From Nocardia coubleae NBRC 108252 (GTDB lineage Bacteria; Actinomycetota; Actinomycetes; Mycobacteriales; Mycobacteriaceae), in the NCBI RefSeq assembly GCF_001612805.1, contig NZ_BDBD01000019.1, positions 496,001 through 560,000 of the forward strand: a stretch of 64,000 bases of DNA, in the 5' to 3' direction. The notes below the pieces were generated by a model that saw only the letters and a list, made by a program, of their open reading frames with translations, was not told the DNA's origin and did no database searches. Position numbers and translations under genes: made by a program. Positions 16,222 through 26,052 of this stretch are shown here, piece by piece; the stretch's first letter is position 1, and the number at the start of each line of letters is the position of its first letter.

Positions 16222-17496
16222 GTGCCCAGGATCGGTGATGGTCTGGATGCGGTGACAGCGTTCGCGGGTGCCGCGGTCGCGGGCATGGCGCTGTTCCTGC
16301 CGTTCACGTTCCGCACCACCGCCGCCTCGGCGCTCGATTCGCCGTACCGGGTCACCAGCCTGGTCAACAGCGTCCCCCGGGCCGCCGCGCTCGGGCTCAT
16401 CGTCGCCGTGGTCGTCGCGGTGCTCGTCCGCCCGCTCACCCGGCCGGGGCTGGTGTGGCTCACCGCCACCTGCGCGACGGCGGCACTGGCCGTGAACTAC
16501 TACATCGGCACCCTGATGACCTCGGCCGATGTGCTGACCACCCAGAACTACATCGACAGCATCTGCGGCGGCGCGGCCTACGGCGCGCTCGGGATCTGCT
16601 CGTTGCGGATGCGCTGGCCCGCGGTCGGTTTCGCGGTCGGAACGATCGTGGTGTTCGTGTACGGCGAGGTGGTCGCGATCTTCACCTCGAATTCGACCCA
16701 GGCCGACAAGTCCGCGCACAGCCCCACCTGGCTGGTGCTGTTCGCCCTGGTCCTGCTCGCGGTGAACACCGCACGGCACCAGCACGGCGTCATCCTCGGC
16801 GCCCCGCCCCGGCTGGCCGCCGACCTGCCGATCTCCCCGATCATCGCGACCACCCTGCTCGCACTGACCCTGCTGCTCACCACCGAATGGCTCTCGGGCG
16901 AATTCGACGGACGACGCGCCAGCACCGCACAGGTGGGTCTCGCGGTGGTCCTCACCGTCACCGCGGCCTTCGTCACCGCCCTGCTGCTGCCCGATCGTGA
17001 CGGCGCCGCCGTGCTGCTCGCGGTCAGCCTGGCCGCCGTGGCCGATTCGCTCGGTGACGCGCCGAGCCTCGGCTGGAACCTGCTTGTCGTGATCGCGGTG
17101 GTCGTGATCACCGTGCTGGCCGGGCTGGCGCGGCCGTCGCCGTGGCCGGTGCTGCTCGGTGCGGCCGCGATCGCGGTCTTCTCGCTGTTCACCGACAATT
17201 TCGGCTGGACTGTCACCTGGATGATCGGCACCGGGTTGCTCGCCGCCGTCGCCGGGTACGGCTTCGCCTCGGTGCGGGTGAGTTATCTGCCGAGCGCGGT
17301 ACTGGCCCTCGGGGCGCTGTATCTACCGTCGATCCTGTGGGCCATCCCCACCCGCCTGCGCAACTGGCCCGCGGGCGGGGTGAACGCCGACGACCAGGTC
17401 CCCGGGTTCACGGCGCTGGCCATCACGATCGGCGCCGCGGTCGCGCTGGCGCTGTTCTATTGGATCAGGCCCGCCGAACCGGCACCCAGGTCATAG
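16222..17496 (+). CDS. Polytopic integral membrane protein
   Basis: 424 residues from GTG 16222, made almost entirely of hydrophobic helices (about twelve), with short polar loops and no soluble domain. Upstream in-frame sequence overlaps the ATPase gene and is not membrane-like. A perfect 12-bp GC palindrome (16167-16178) lies between the ATPase stop and this start. No transport or enzyme motif was recognised; the lack of charged residues inside helices argues against a classic antiporter. It lies 58 bp after the AAA ATPase and 108 bp before the mrp operon, so it could belong to either transcription unit. Confidence 0.8.
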   Translation: MPRIGDGLDAVTAFAGAAVAGMALFLPFTFRTTAASALDSPYRVTSLVNSVPRAAALGLIVAVVVAVLVRPLTRPGLVWLTATCATAALAVNYYIGTLMTSADVLTTQNYIDSICGGAAYGALGICSLRMRWPAVGFAVGTIVVFVYGEVVAIFTSNSTQADKSAHSPTWLVLFALVLLAVNTARHQHGVILGAPPRLAADLPISPIIATTLLALTLLLTTEWLSGEFDGRRASTAQVGLAVVLTVTAAFVTALLLPDRDGAAVLLAVSLAAVADSLGDAPSLGWNLLVVIAVVVITVLAGLARPSPWPVLLGAAAIAVFSLFTDNFGWTVTWMIGTGLLAAVAGYGFASVRVSYLPSAVLALGALYLPSILWAIPTRLRNWPAGGVNADDQVPGFTALAITIGAAVALALFYWIRPAEPAPRS

Positions 17497-17604
17497 CCAC
17501 ACCGGTGCCGACATGGCCGACGCGACAGCCTCGGTGCCGACGCGCATCGTCTCCGCGCCCGTAGGATCGGGGCTCGCCACACGCTAGGAGACCCGGAGGC
17601 GCGG

Positions 17605-20388
17605 TTGCTCGCTGTCCTGCTCGCTCACGCAATGGCCGCGCTCGCGGCCCCGCTGTGCGTGCGAGCACTGGGCCGCAACGCTTTCTACCTGCTGGCGCTG
17701 GTTCCGCTCGGCAGCCTCGGGTGGGTGATCGCGCACTGGGGCGTCACCGTCACCAGCCGGGTGCGGTGGGCGCCGCAGATCTCGATGGACATCGACCTGC
17801 GCTTCGATTCACTCGCCGCCGTGATGTGTGTGCTCGTCCTCGGCATCGGCGCGCTGATCCTGGCCTATTGCGGGCGCTATTTCGACCGTGACGAGGCGCG
17901 GCTCGGGATATTCGCGGCCGAGCTGGTCGGCTTCTCCGGTGCCATGTTCGGCCTGGTGACCAGCGACAACATGCTGTTGCTCTACGTGTTCTGGGAAATC
18001 ACCACGGTGCTGTCGTTCCTGCTTGTCGGCCACTACGCCGAGCAGGCCGCGAGTCGCCGCGCCGCGATCCAGGCGCTGCTGGTCACGGCGGCGGGTGGGC
18101 TGGCGATGCTGGTCGGCATCGTCATCCTCGGATTGCGCTACGACAGTTTCCTGCTGTCGGACGTGCTGGCCCGCGACTCTCCACCCGGCGGGATCGCGGT
18201 GTCGGTGGCGGTGGTGCTCGTGCTCGTCGGCGCGCTGAGCAAGTCGGCGATCGTGCCACTGCACTTCTGGTTGCCCGGTGCGATGGCCGCGCCGACTCCC
18301 GTGAGCGCGTATCTACACGCCGCCGCGATGGTGAAAGCGGGCATCTACCTGGTCGCCCGCCTGGCACCCGCCCTTTCCCAGACCCCACCGTGGCATGCGC
18401 TCGTGCTGCCGCTGGGGATCGCGTCGATGCTGCTGGCCGGCTGGCGGGCCATGCAGGTGCACGACCTGAAACTGGTACTGGCGTTCGGCACGGTGAGCCA
18501 GCTCGGACTGCTCATCACCATGATGGCCATCGGCACCCCGGATGCCGCGCTCGCCGGGCTGGCGCTGCTGGTAGCGCACGGCTTGTTCAAGGCGTGCCTG
18601 TTCATGGTGGTCGGCATCATCGATCACGGCACGGGGACTCGCGATCTGCGCCGGTTGTCGGGGCTCGGGCGGCGCGCGCCGGTGCTGTGCGCGGTGGCGG
18701 CGACCGCGGCGATCAGCATGGCGGGGTTGCCGCCGATGCTCGGGTTCGTCGGCAAGGAATCCGCCTTGAGCGCGGTGTGGGCGGCGCAGGTGTTCAGCCC
18801 GCTGGTGCGGGTGCTGCTGCTGATCGGTATCGCCGTCGGCTCGGCCCTCACCGTGGCCTACAGCGCGCGGTTCCTGTGGGCCGCGTTCGGCACGAGCCCC
18901 GGCGTCACGACAACCTGGCACGCGCCGGGACCGCTGCTGGTCGGCCCGCCTGCCGTGCTCGCGGTGGCCGGGCTGGCGGGCGGGTTCGGCGCCGGGGTCG
19001 TCGACGAGTGGCTGAGCCCGTACGCGAAGACCCTGCCGGGCGTCCTCGACGGGGCGCTCGCGCTGTGGCACGGCTTCACGCCCGCCCTCGCGCTCACCGC
19101 CGTCATCGTGCTGGTCGGTTTCGCATTGTTCTTGGTGCGCAACAGGATTCACGAACCTGCGCGCCCGCGACTCGGCAATGCCGATCGGGGTTACGACGCC
19201 GCGCTGCGAGCGATGGACCGGCTCTCGCTTCGCCTCACCGGCACAGTGCAGTCCGGTTCGCTGCCCGTCAGCCAGGCCTTCATCCTCTGCACGCTCATCG
19301 TGCTGCCCGCCGTGATGCTCGCGACCGGCACCCGCACGGGCATCACCCTGCACCTGTGGGATTCACCGTTGCAGGCGGTGATCGGCGCGATCATGATCGC
19401 CATGGCCCTCGCGGCGACGGTGCTGCGCAACAGGTTGGCCAGTGTGCTCGTGGTCGGTGTCACCGGATACGGCTGCGGCGTGATCTTCGCGCTGCACGGC
19501 GCACCGGACCTCGCGCTGACCCAATTCCTGGTCGAGACACTGACTCTGGTGATCTTCGTGCTGGTATTGCGCGGATTCCCGGCCGAGATCGCCGACGGCT
19601 ATGCCGCCGCGTTCAAGGTCCGTCGCGCGCTGCTCGCCATCGCGGTCGGCGTCACCGTGACGGTACTCGCCGCGTTCGCCTCCGCCGCCCGGCACAGCGA
19701 ACCGATCTGGCGCACCATCCCCGACGCCGCCTACCGGGTGGGTGGCGGCAAGAACGCGGTGAACGTGCTGCTCGTCGACATCCGCGCCTGGGACACCCTC
19801 GGCGAGATCTCGGTCCTCGTCGTCGCCGCCACCGGCGTGGCCTCGCTGGTGTTCCGCAGCCGCCGCTTCGGCAGCGCCCCCCGCGCCGCCGACGCACCGA
19901 ACTACAACCCCGACGCGGTGAGCTGGCTGCCCGCCGCCCGGCTGCTCGACCGGCGCGAACGGTCGATGGTCCTGCAGATCACCACCCGGCTGCTGTTCCC
20001 GACCATCATGGTCCTGTCGGTGTACTTCTTCTTCTCCGGCCACAACGCGCCCGGCGGCGGCTTCGCCGGTGGCCTGCTCGCCGGGCTCGCCCTCACCCTG
20101 CGCTACCTGGCGGGAGGGCGCTACGAACTCGGCGAGGCCCTGCCGGTCGACGCCGGACACCTCCTCGGCGCGGGCCTGATCCTCGCCGCCGGGACGGCCA
20201 CCACCTCGCTGCTGCTCGGGGCCCCACCGCTGTCCTCGGCGATCATCGAAATCACCGTGCCGGTGCTCGGCCACATCAAACTCGTCACCGCCATGTTCTT
20301 CGATCTCGGCGTGTACCTGGTGATCGTCGGCCTCACCCTCGACGTCCTGCGCAGCCTCGGCGCCCGCTTGGACAAGGAGATCTCATGA
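17605..20388 (+). CDS. mrpA: Na+/H+ antiporter subunit A (fused MrpA-MrpB)
   Basis: 927 residues starting at TTG, with a GGAGG site 6 nt upstream. Largest subunit of the multisubunit cation/proton antiporter, related to complex I NuoL. Conserved charged helices include VFWEITTVLSFLLVGH and the lysine/histidine segments SKSAIVPLHFWLPGAM and AYLHAAAMVKAG. The last 150 residues form an MnhB domain (FFFSGHNAPGGGFAGGLLAG), so A and B are one polypeptide, as in many actinobacteria. First gene of a tightly overlapping operon A/B-C-D-E-F-G; its stop overlaps the mrpC start by 4 bp. Confidence 0.95.
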   Translation: MLAVLLAHAMAALAAPLCVRALGRNAFYLLALVPLGSLGWVIAHWGVTVTSRVRWAPQISMDIDLRFDSLAAVMCVLVLGIGALILAYCGRYFDRDEARLGIFAAELVGFSGAMFGLVTSDNMLLLYVFWEITTVLSFLLVGHYAEQAASRRAAIQALLVTAAGGLAMLVGIVILGLRYDSFLLSDVLARDSPPGGIAVSVAVVLVLVGALSKSAIVPLHFWLPGAMAAPTPVSAYLHAAAMVKAGIYLVARLAPALSQTPPWHALVLPLGIASMLLAGWRAMQVHDLKLVLAFGTVSQLGLLITMMAIGTPDAALAGLALLVAHGLFKACLFMVVGIIDHGTGTRDLRRLSGLGRRAPVLCAVAATAAISMAGLPPMLGFVGKESALSAVWAAQVFSPLVRVLLLIGIAVGSALTVAYSARFLWAAFGTSPGVTTTWHAPGPLLVGPPAVLAVAGLAGGFGAGVVDEWLSPYAKTLPGVLDGALALWHGFTPALALTAVIVLVGFALFLVRNRIHEPARPRLGNADRGYDAALRAMDRLSLRLTGTVQSGSLPVSQAFILCTLIVLPAVMLATGTRTGITLHLWDSPLQAVIGAIMIAMALAATVLRNRLASVLVVGVTGYGCGVIFALHGAPDLALTQFLVETLTLVIFVLVLRGFPAEIADGYAAAFKVRRALLAIAVGVTVTVLAAFASAARHSEPIWRTIPDAAYRVGGGKNAVNVLLVDIRAWDTLGEISVLVVAATGVASLVFRSRRFGSAPRAADAPNYNPDAVSWLPAARLLDRRERSMVLQITTRLLFPTIMVLSVYFFFSGHNAPGGGFAGGLLAGLALTLRYLAGGRYELGEALPVDAGHLLGAGLILAAGTATTSLLLGAPPLSSAIIEITVPVLGHIKLVTAMFFDLGVYLVIVGLTLDVLRSLGARLDKEIS

Positions 20389-20771
20389 GCGCCAATCTCG
20401 TCATGCTGCTCACGATCGGCGCGCTCACCGCCTGCGGGGTGTATCTGGTGCTCGAGCGGGTGGTGTCGAAGATGCTGCTGGGGATCATCCTGCTCGGCAA
20501 CGCGGTGAACCTGCTGATCCTCACTGTCGGCGGCGGGCCGGACGGTAACCCACCGGTGCTGTCCGGCTCGGACACCTCGCCCGACGGTATGGCCGATCCA
20601 CTGGCCCAGGCGATGGTGCTCACCGCCATCGTCATCACGATGGGTTTGGCCGCGTTCGTGCTCGCCCTCGCCTACCGCGCCTACCGGCTGACCACCACCG
20701 AAGACGTCCGCAACGACCCCGAGGACACCCAGGTCGCGGCCCGGCGCGAGAGCGAGGACCCGGCCGAATGA
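20385..20771 (+). CDS. mrpC: Na+/H+ antiporter subunit C
   Basis: 128 residues, three transmembrane helices, NuoK-like. Typical segments are LIGIILLGNAVNLLIL-like text (MLLGIILLGNAVNLLIL) and DPLAQAMVLTAIVITMG. The short polar C-terminal tail is acidic. It overlaps mrpA and mrpD by ATGA on both sides. Confidence 0.95.
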   Translation: MSANLVMLLTIGALTACGVYLVLERVVSKMLLGIILLGNAVNLLILTVGGGPDGNPPVLSGSDTSPDGMADPLAQAMVLTAIVITMGLAAFVLALAYRAYRLTTTEDVRNDPEDTQVAARRESEDPAE

Positions 20772-22366
20772 CCCTCTCCCCGCAGTTGCTTCCCGACCTC
20801 GCCGCGCTGCCGGTGCTCGTCCCGCTGCTCGCCGCCGCGGTCACCCTGATCTTCGGGCGCCGACCGCGCGTCCAGCGGCTGGTGTCGATGGTCGCGCTGT
20901 CGGGTGTGCTCGTCATCAGCGCGCTGCTGCTGTACCTCGCCGACCGCGACGGCACGACGGCGGTGCAGGTGGGTGGCTGGCCGACCCCGATCGGGATCAC
21001 CCTCGTCGTCGACCGGCTCAGCGCGGCGATGCTGCTGGTCTCGGCGTTCGTCCTGCTCCTCGTGTCGATCTACGGTGCGGGGCAGAACATCTCCGACGGC
21101 GACGAGAACCAGCCCACCTCCATCTACCGGCCCACCTACCTGGTGCTCACGGCCGGTGTGTCGATGGCGTTCCTGGCCGGCGACCTGTTCAACCTGTTCG
21201 TCGGGTTCGAGCTGCTGCTCGCCGCCTCGTTCGTGCTGCTCACCGTCGGCGCCACCGAGGAACGCATCCGCACCGGCATCGCGTACGTGATGGTGTCGAT
21301 GGTGTCGTCGATGATCTTCCTGATCGGCATCGGCCTCACCTACGCGGCCACCGGCACCCTGAACCTCGCGCAACTGGCCGTCCGGCTCGAGGCGACACCG
21401 CAGGGGGTGCGCACGGCCTGCTACGCCGTGCTGCTCGTGGCGTTCGGGATCAAGGCGGCGGTGTTCCCGCTGTCGAGTTGGCTGCCCGACTCCTACCCCA
21501 CCGCGCCCGCGCCGGTGACCGCCGTGTTCGCGGGCCTGCTCACCAAGGTCGGTGTGTACGCGATCATCCGGACGCACACGCTGTGGTTCCCGGACGGTGC
21601 GTTCGACGACATCCTGCTGGTGTGCGGACTGGCGACCATGCTCGTCGGCATTCTCGGCGCGATCGCCCAGACCGATATCCGGCGTCTGCTGTCGTTCACC
21701 CTCGTGAGCCACATCGGGTACATGATTTTCGGTATCGGGCTGGCCGGGTCGGCCGGGCTCACCGGCGCGGTGTTCTATGTGGCCCACCACATTCTGGTGC
21801 AGACGGCGCTGTTCCTCGCCGTCGGCCTGATCGAGCGCCAGGCCGGGTCGGTGTCGCTGCGCCGCCTCGGTGGGCTCGCCTCGGCGAGTCCGCTACTCGG
21901 GCTGCTGTTTCTGATACCGGCGCTGAATCTCGGTGGTATTCCGCCGTTCTCGGGCTTCATCGGCAAGGTGACCCTGCTCGAGGCGGGCGCGGCCGACGGC
22001 AGCGTGCTGGCCTGGGTACTGGTCGCCGGTTCGGTGATCACCAGCCTGCTCACGCTCTACGCGGTGGCGCGCGTCTGGGGCAAAGCGTTCTGGCGTCCAC
22101 GCGAAGAAGCACCCGAGGGTCATCTCAGCGCCGCGAAACCGCCCACCCTGGTGGAGGATTCGACCGACGTGCAATACGAGGACCGCACCGACCCCGGCCG
22201 CATGCCCGCGCTGATGGTGCTCGCCACCGCCGGGCTGATCACCGCGGGCCTCGCGCTCACCGTGTTCGCCGGGCCCGTACTCGGTATCGCCGAACGCGCC
22301 GCGGCTGATCTGAACGACCCGTCGGTATATATCCAATCCGTCCTCGGTGGACAGGAGCCGCGATGA
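20768..22366 (+). CDS. mrpD: Na+/H+ antiporter subunit D
   Basis: 532 residues, NuoM/NuoN-like with about 14 helices. The glutamate helix FNLFVGFELLLAASF and the lysine helices around FGIKAAVFPLSSWLPDSYPT and GLLTKVGVYA are present, which form the proton path in this family. A short polar insert (about 435-480) precedes the final helices. Starts with a 4-bp overlap on mrpC. Confidence 0.95.
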   Translation: MTLSPQLLPDLAALPVLVPLLAAAVTLIFGRRPRVQRLVSMVALSGVLVISALLLYLADRDGTTAVQVGGWPTPIGITLVVDRLSAAMLLVSAFVLLLVSIYGAGQNISDGDENQPTSIYRPTYLVLTAGVSMAFLAGDLFNLFVGFELLLAASFVLLTVGATEERIRTGIAYVMVSMVSSMIFLIGIGLTYAATGTLNLAQLAVRLEATPQGVRTACYAVLLVAFGIKAAVFPLSSWLPDSYPTAPAPVTAVFAGLLTKVGVYAIIRTHTLWFPDGAFDDILLVCGLATMLVGILGAIAQTDIRRLLSFTLVSHIGYMIFGIGLAGSAGLTGAVFYVAHHILVQTALFLAVGLIERQAGSVSLRRLGGLASASPLLGLLFLIPALNLGGIPPFSGFIGKVTLLEAGAADGSVLAWVLVAGSVITSLLTLYAVARVWGKAFWRPREEAPEGHLSAAKPPTLVEDSTDVQYEDRTDPGRMPALMVLATAGLITAGLALTVFAGPVLGIAERAAADLNDPSVYIQSVLGGQEPR

Positions 22367-22917
22367 CAGTTTTGCGCCGGCTCGTGAACCGGCAGAACGT
22401 CTTACGACTCGGCGTCCTCGCCTGGCTGACCGCCGTGTGGGTGGCCCTGTGGGGCGACCTCAGCGCGGCCAATGTGCTCGCCGGTGGAGTGGTCGCGCTG
22501 ATCGTCGTGTTCGCGCTTCCGCTGCCACGGATCCCGGTGACCGGCCGGTTCCACCCGCTGTCCTTCCTCGAATTGATCGCCGCGGCAACCTATTACGCAC
22601 TCGAGTCGAGCGTGCAGGTGGCCTGGTTCGCACTGCGGCCCGCGGGCCCGCCGGTGTCGGGTGTGCTGCGCGTGGCCCTCGGCATCCAGTCGGATCTGGT
22701 GCTGGTGATCTGTACCGATCTGCTCAATCTCATTCCCGGCACCATGGTGCTCGAGATCGACCGTCAGCGCTGCGTGGTGTACGTCCACGTGCTCGATGTG
22801 GGCAGCGACAAGGCGGTCGACGACTTCTACCGCACCACCCGCCGCCTGGAACGTCTCATCATCGACGCCTTCGAACGACGAGGCGAGCGGCATCACGGAC
22901 CGGAGGTTCAGGTATGA
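22363..22917 (+). CDS. mrpE: Na+/H+ antiporter subunit E
   Basis: 184 residues. Two N-terminal hydrophobic helices, then a soluble cytoplasmic domain with the family pattern DLLNLIPGTMVLEIDRQR and VHVLDV. Needed for full assembly of Mrp complexes in studied bacteria. ATGA overlaps with mrpD and mrpF. Confidence 0.94.
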   Translation: MTVLRRLVNRQNVLRLGVLAWLTAVWVALWGDLSAANVLAGGVVALIVVFALPLPRIPVTGRFHPLSFLELIAAATYYALESSVQVAWFALRPAGPPVSGVLRVALGIQSDLVLVICTDLLNLIPGTMVLEIDRQRCVVYVHVLDVGSDKAVDDFYRTTRRLERLIIDAFERRGERHHGPEVQV

Positions 22918-23174
22918 CCGTCGTCGCTGTCATCGCGGCGGTGCTGCTGTCGTTCGCCGCCATCTGTACCGCCTACCGCGTCCTCGCCGGACCGAGCACC
23001 CTCGACCGGGTGGTCGGGATCGACTCGCTGATGGCCATCGCCGCGTCCGGGCTCGCGGTGTGGGCGGCCTACAGCAACGACACCACCGTCATTCCGGCGA
23101 TCGTCGCGCTGGCCCTCGTCGGTTTCCTCGGCTCGGCCGCGGTGACGCGCTTTCGCGTGCGGGACGACCGATGA
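22914..23174 (+). CDS. mrpF: Na+/H+ antiporter subunit F
   Basis: 86 residues, three helices. RVLAGPSTLDRVVGIDSLM is the typical MrpF loop, with the aspartates implicated in sodium handling. The much longer ORF beginning 22347 is only read-through of mrpE in another frame. Confidence 0.94.
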   Translation: MTVVAVIAAVLLSFAAICTAYRVLAGPSTLDRVVGIDSLMAIAASGLAVWAAYSNDTTVIPAIVALALVGFLGSAAVTRFRVRDDR

Positions 23175-23503
23175 GCGGCTGGGAGTGGGTGTCGGCGCCG
23201 CTGATCGTGCTCGGCTGTGTCCTCGCGTGCACCGCGGCACTGGGGATCGTGCGCTTCCCCGACACCCTCACCCGGATGCACGCGGCGACCAAACCGCAGG
23301 TGATCGGCCTGATCATGGTTCTCATCGGCACCGGGATCGACCTGCGCGGCGACGCGAATGTGTGGATGCTCGTGCTCACCGCGCTGTTCACGATCATCAC
23401 CGCACCGGTGGTCGCGCATCTGCTCGGGCGCACCGCCTACCGCGAGCAACGACACCGCGACGGCCTGTTGCGCGTCAACGAACTCGGCGACGAGGTTGAC
23501 TGA
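23171..23503 (+). CDS. mrpG: Na+/H+ antiporter subunit G
   Basis: 110 residues, three helices, with LGIVRFPDTLTRMHAATKP, the MrpG hallmark. Last gene of the operon. Its TGA (23501-23503) is immediately followed by the reverse-strand stop codon of the convergent PAP2 gene, with no base between them, so any terminator must lie inside the neighbouring coding sequence. Confidence 0.94.
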   Translation: MSGWEWVSAPLIVLGCVLACTAALGIVRFPDTLTRMHAATKPQVIGLIMVLIGTGIDLRGDANVWMLVLTALFTIITAPVVAHLLGRTAYREQRHRDGLLRVNELGDEVD

Positions 23504-24847
23504 CTACACCCGAACCGCGGCCGGTGCCCGGTCGGGCGCGGCGGCGAACCAGGTGAGATGGAATGCCACGGCGACCGCCGCGAGCAGCCCGATCACGATG
23601 GCGCCGGCCAGCACCGGGTACTGCGCCATCTCGACCGCCAGGTAGCGGTAACCGAGCAGCAGACCACCGAACACGGCCGATCCGAGGGCGACCAAGCGGA
23701 TCCGCGCCGCGTCCCAGCCTCGCTCGGGTTCGCGCAGCGCCGATTCGACGGTCAGGCACAGCGCCACACCCGCCACCAGATCCACGCCGTAGTGGTAACC
23801 GAACCCGAGCGTCGCCGCGACCGTCGCGGCCAGCCAGAACGCCCCGCCCCACCGCAACCACGCGGGGGCGCGGCTGCCGTCGACATCGCGACGCGTGTGG
23901 ATGAACAGCGACAGCGCCCAGGCGGTGTGCATCGAGGGCATGCAGTTGCGCGGGGTGAACTCGTCGAACGGCAGCGGTGCCGGGCTCTGCCCGATCGGCG
24001 GCAGCGCCGAGGGCCAGAAGTTGCCGAGCTGGAAGCCGTTACCGTCGGCGCCGAAGGCGAACATCGGGCCGACCACGGGGAACAGCACATAGAACAGCGG
24101 CCCGACCAACCCGAGCACCAGGAACGTGCGAACCAGATAGTGCCCCGGCCAGATTCCCGTGGTGACCACGCGGCGCAACTGCCACACCGCGACAACGATC
24201 GCCGCCACCGGCAGCTCGATGTAGACCCAGTGCAGCACCGCGTACACCTCGGGACCGAGGACCTCGAGCACCCGGCCGACCACCCACGACGGGTCGCCGA
24301 GCGCGTGATCGGCGAGCAGCAGGTATTCGTCGAGCACCGTCGGGTGAACCGCCGAGGTGACGTGCAACCACACGTCGCCGACCTTCGTCGCCAGGATGAG
24401 CAAGGCACCCAGTGCCGCGGCCTTCAGCGCGTCGGTACGTTCGCGTCCCTGCCAGCGCACCGCCGCGATGATCGCGAGGGCGGTGAGCACGATGGTCGGC
24501 CCGTTGCCGACGGTGAACGGTTTACCGTCGAGCAGCCGCAGCGCGACGAACACCGCGTCGATCCCGATCGCGGCACTCACCGCGAACACCCGCCTGCGCG
24601 CCGACACCCCGACCAGCGCGAGGACGAGACCGGCCCACGGAACCGACATCGACTTGGGCGTGCCGACATAGTCGCGCGCCAAGCTGGCGAGTGGTCCTTC
24701 GAAGCCGCTGATCGACGCCGCGATCTGCAGGCCGATCAGCAGCAGCAGGACCGCCGACACCGCAACCGCGGCGAGCGTCCTCGGTTCGCGCAGACGGGAA
24801 CCGAGGGTGGCACCCCCCGCGGCAGCACGCGGATGTTCGACAAGCAT
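23504..24847 (-). CDS. PAP2-superfamily (Aur1/Ipt1-like) membrane phosphatase or transferase
   Basis: 447 residues with numerous transmembrane helices. The lipid-phosphatase/transferase signature occurs as CMPSMHTAWAL (about 300) and GFGYHYGVDLVAG (about 350), giving the two active-site histidines and the aspartate. This spacing resembles inositolphosphotransferase-like PAP2 proteins that act on polyprenyl- or inositol-phosphate lipids outside the membrane. The N-terminal 180 residues contain further helices of unknown use. Convergent with mrpG with no gap, and in tandem after the glutamate-cysteine-ligase-like gene (50-bp gap). Confidence 0.87.
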   Translation of the reverse strand: MLVEHPRAAAGGATLGSRLREPRTLAAVAVSAVLLLLIGLQIAASISGFEGPLASLARDYVGTPKSMSVPWAGLVLALVGVSARRRVFAVSAAIGIDAVFVALRLLDGKPFTVGNGPTIVLTALAIIAAVRWQGRERTDALKAAALGALLILATKVGDVWLHVTSAVHPTVLDEYLLLADHALGDPSWVVGRVLEVLGPEVYAVLHWVYIELPVAAIVVAVWQLRRVVTTGIWPGHYLVRTFLVLGLVGPLFYVLFPVVGPMFAFGADGNGFQLGNFWPSALPPIGQSPAPLPFDEFTPRNCMPSMHTAWALSLFIHTRRDVDGSRAPAWLRWGGAFWLAATVAATLGFGYHYGVDLVAGVALCLTVESALREPERGWDAARIRLVALGSAVFGGLLLGYRYLAVEMAQYPVLAGAIVIGLLAAVAVAFHLTWFAAAPDRAPAAVRV

Positions 24848-24897
24848 CCACCCATCGTAAACGGCGGGTTAACGCCACCGGGCTGGGTAGTTGAACG

Positions 24898-26040
24898 CTA
24901 CTGATCGAGCTCGCGTACCAGTGAGTCGACCACCGCGACAAGATCACCCTGGGACTGCGCGGCAACCCGGCGTTGACGCTGGTAGGAGGCACCGTGGCGG
25001 GGAATCTCGGCCACGGCGGCGAGCTCGTCGGCGCAGCCGAGACGGCGTGCGGTCGGCTCCAACCGGGTGAGCAGGTCCATCAGGTCGTCTGTGACCAAAC
25101 GCTCATTACTCGCGTCGTCGACGACCACGATGGCATCGAGTCCGTAGCGCGCGGCCCGCCATTTGTTCTCCTGCACATGCCAGGGCGGCAGGGTCGGCAG
25201 CTGTTCGCCGTCGTCGAGCCTGCGTTCCAGATCGACGACCAGGCAGTGGATCAGCGCGGCCAGCGAGGCGAGTTCGGCGCGGCTGGACAGCCCGTCGCAC
25301 ACCCGGATCTCGATGGTGCCCCACTTGGGCGCGGGCCGGATGTCCCAGTGCATGCCGCCGAGTTGTTCGAACACACCGGTTTTCATCTGGTCGTGCACGA
25401 AACCCTCGAACTGGCGCCAGTTCTCGAACTGGAACGGCAGTCCGGCGGTGGGCAACTGCTGGAACATCAGCGCGCGGTTGCTGGCGTAGCCGGTGTCGTC
25501 GCCGGACCACATCGGCGAGGACGCCGAGAGCGCGAGCAGATGCGGATACGACAGCAGCAGCGAGTTCAGGATGGGAAAGACCTTGTCGCGGTGCGAGATT
25601 CCCACGTGCACGTGCACACCCCAGATGAGCATCTGACGGCCCCACCACTGGGTGCGCTCGATCAGCTCGTCGTAATGCGGTGAGCGCGTGAGCTGCTGGG
25701 CCGACCACTGGGCGAACGGATGCGTGCCCGCGCAGAACAGGTCGACGCCGAGCGGGTCGGCCGCGCGCCGCACGGCGTCCATAGTGGTGCGCAGGTCCTC
25801 GACCGCGCCGCCGACGGTCTCGTGCACACCGGTGACCAATTCCACCGTGTTGCGCAGCAATTCCTTGGTGACCTGCTGCGTCCCGTCGTGGGCGCGCAGG
25901 TCGCCGACGGCGTCGAACACCGCCGAGGCGGTATTGGACAGATCGCGCGTGACCTTGTCGACGAGCGCGATCTCCCATTCGATGCCGATTGTCGGCCGGG
26001 GCGAACCGCGAAACGGCACCGGCTGAATTGCCCCGGCCAT
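24898..26040 (-). CDS. Carboxylate-amine ligase, YbdK / glutamate-cysteine ligase 2 family
   Basis: 380 residues, counterpart of M. tuberculosis Rv0433. The GCS2 fold is recognised by TIGIEWEIALVD (18-29), LLIWGVHVHVGISH-like text (MLIWGVHVHVGISHRDKV, about 138) and the C-terminal WGTIEIRVCDGL. E. coli YbdK has weak glutamate-cysteine ligase activity, but actinomycetes use mycothiol and ergothioneine rather than glutathione, so the true substrates are uncertain. It begins 12 bp after the sodC stop, in the run DUF3263-virR-sodC-this gene, all on the minus strand. Confidence 0.9.
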   Translation of the reverse strand: MAGAIQPVPFRGSPRPTIGIEWEIALVDKVTRDLSNTASAVFDAVGDLRAHDGTQQVTKELLRNTVELVTGVHETVGGAVEDLRTTMDAVRRAADPLGVDLFCAGTHPFAQWSAQQLTRSPHYDELIERTQWWGRQMLIWGVHVHVGISHRDKVFPILNSLLLSYPHLLALSASSPMWSGDDTGYASNRALMFQQLPTAGLPFQFENWRQFEGFVHDQMKTGVFEQLGGMHWDIRPAPKWGTIEIRVCDGLSSRAELASLAALIHCLVVDLERRLDDGEQLPTLPPWHVQENKWRAARYGLDAIVVVDDASNERLVTDDLMDLLTRLEPTARRLGCADELAAVAEIPRHGASYQRQRRVAAQSQGDLVAVVDSLVRELDQ

Positions 26041-26052
26041 CAGCGGGTCTCG

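Noticed and set aside
15120..16469. Long minus-strand ORF over the AAA ATPase
   Set aside because: Antisense shadow in GC-rich sequence; the plus frame contains complete Walker motifs.
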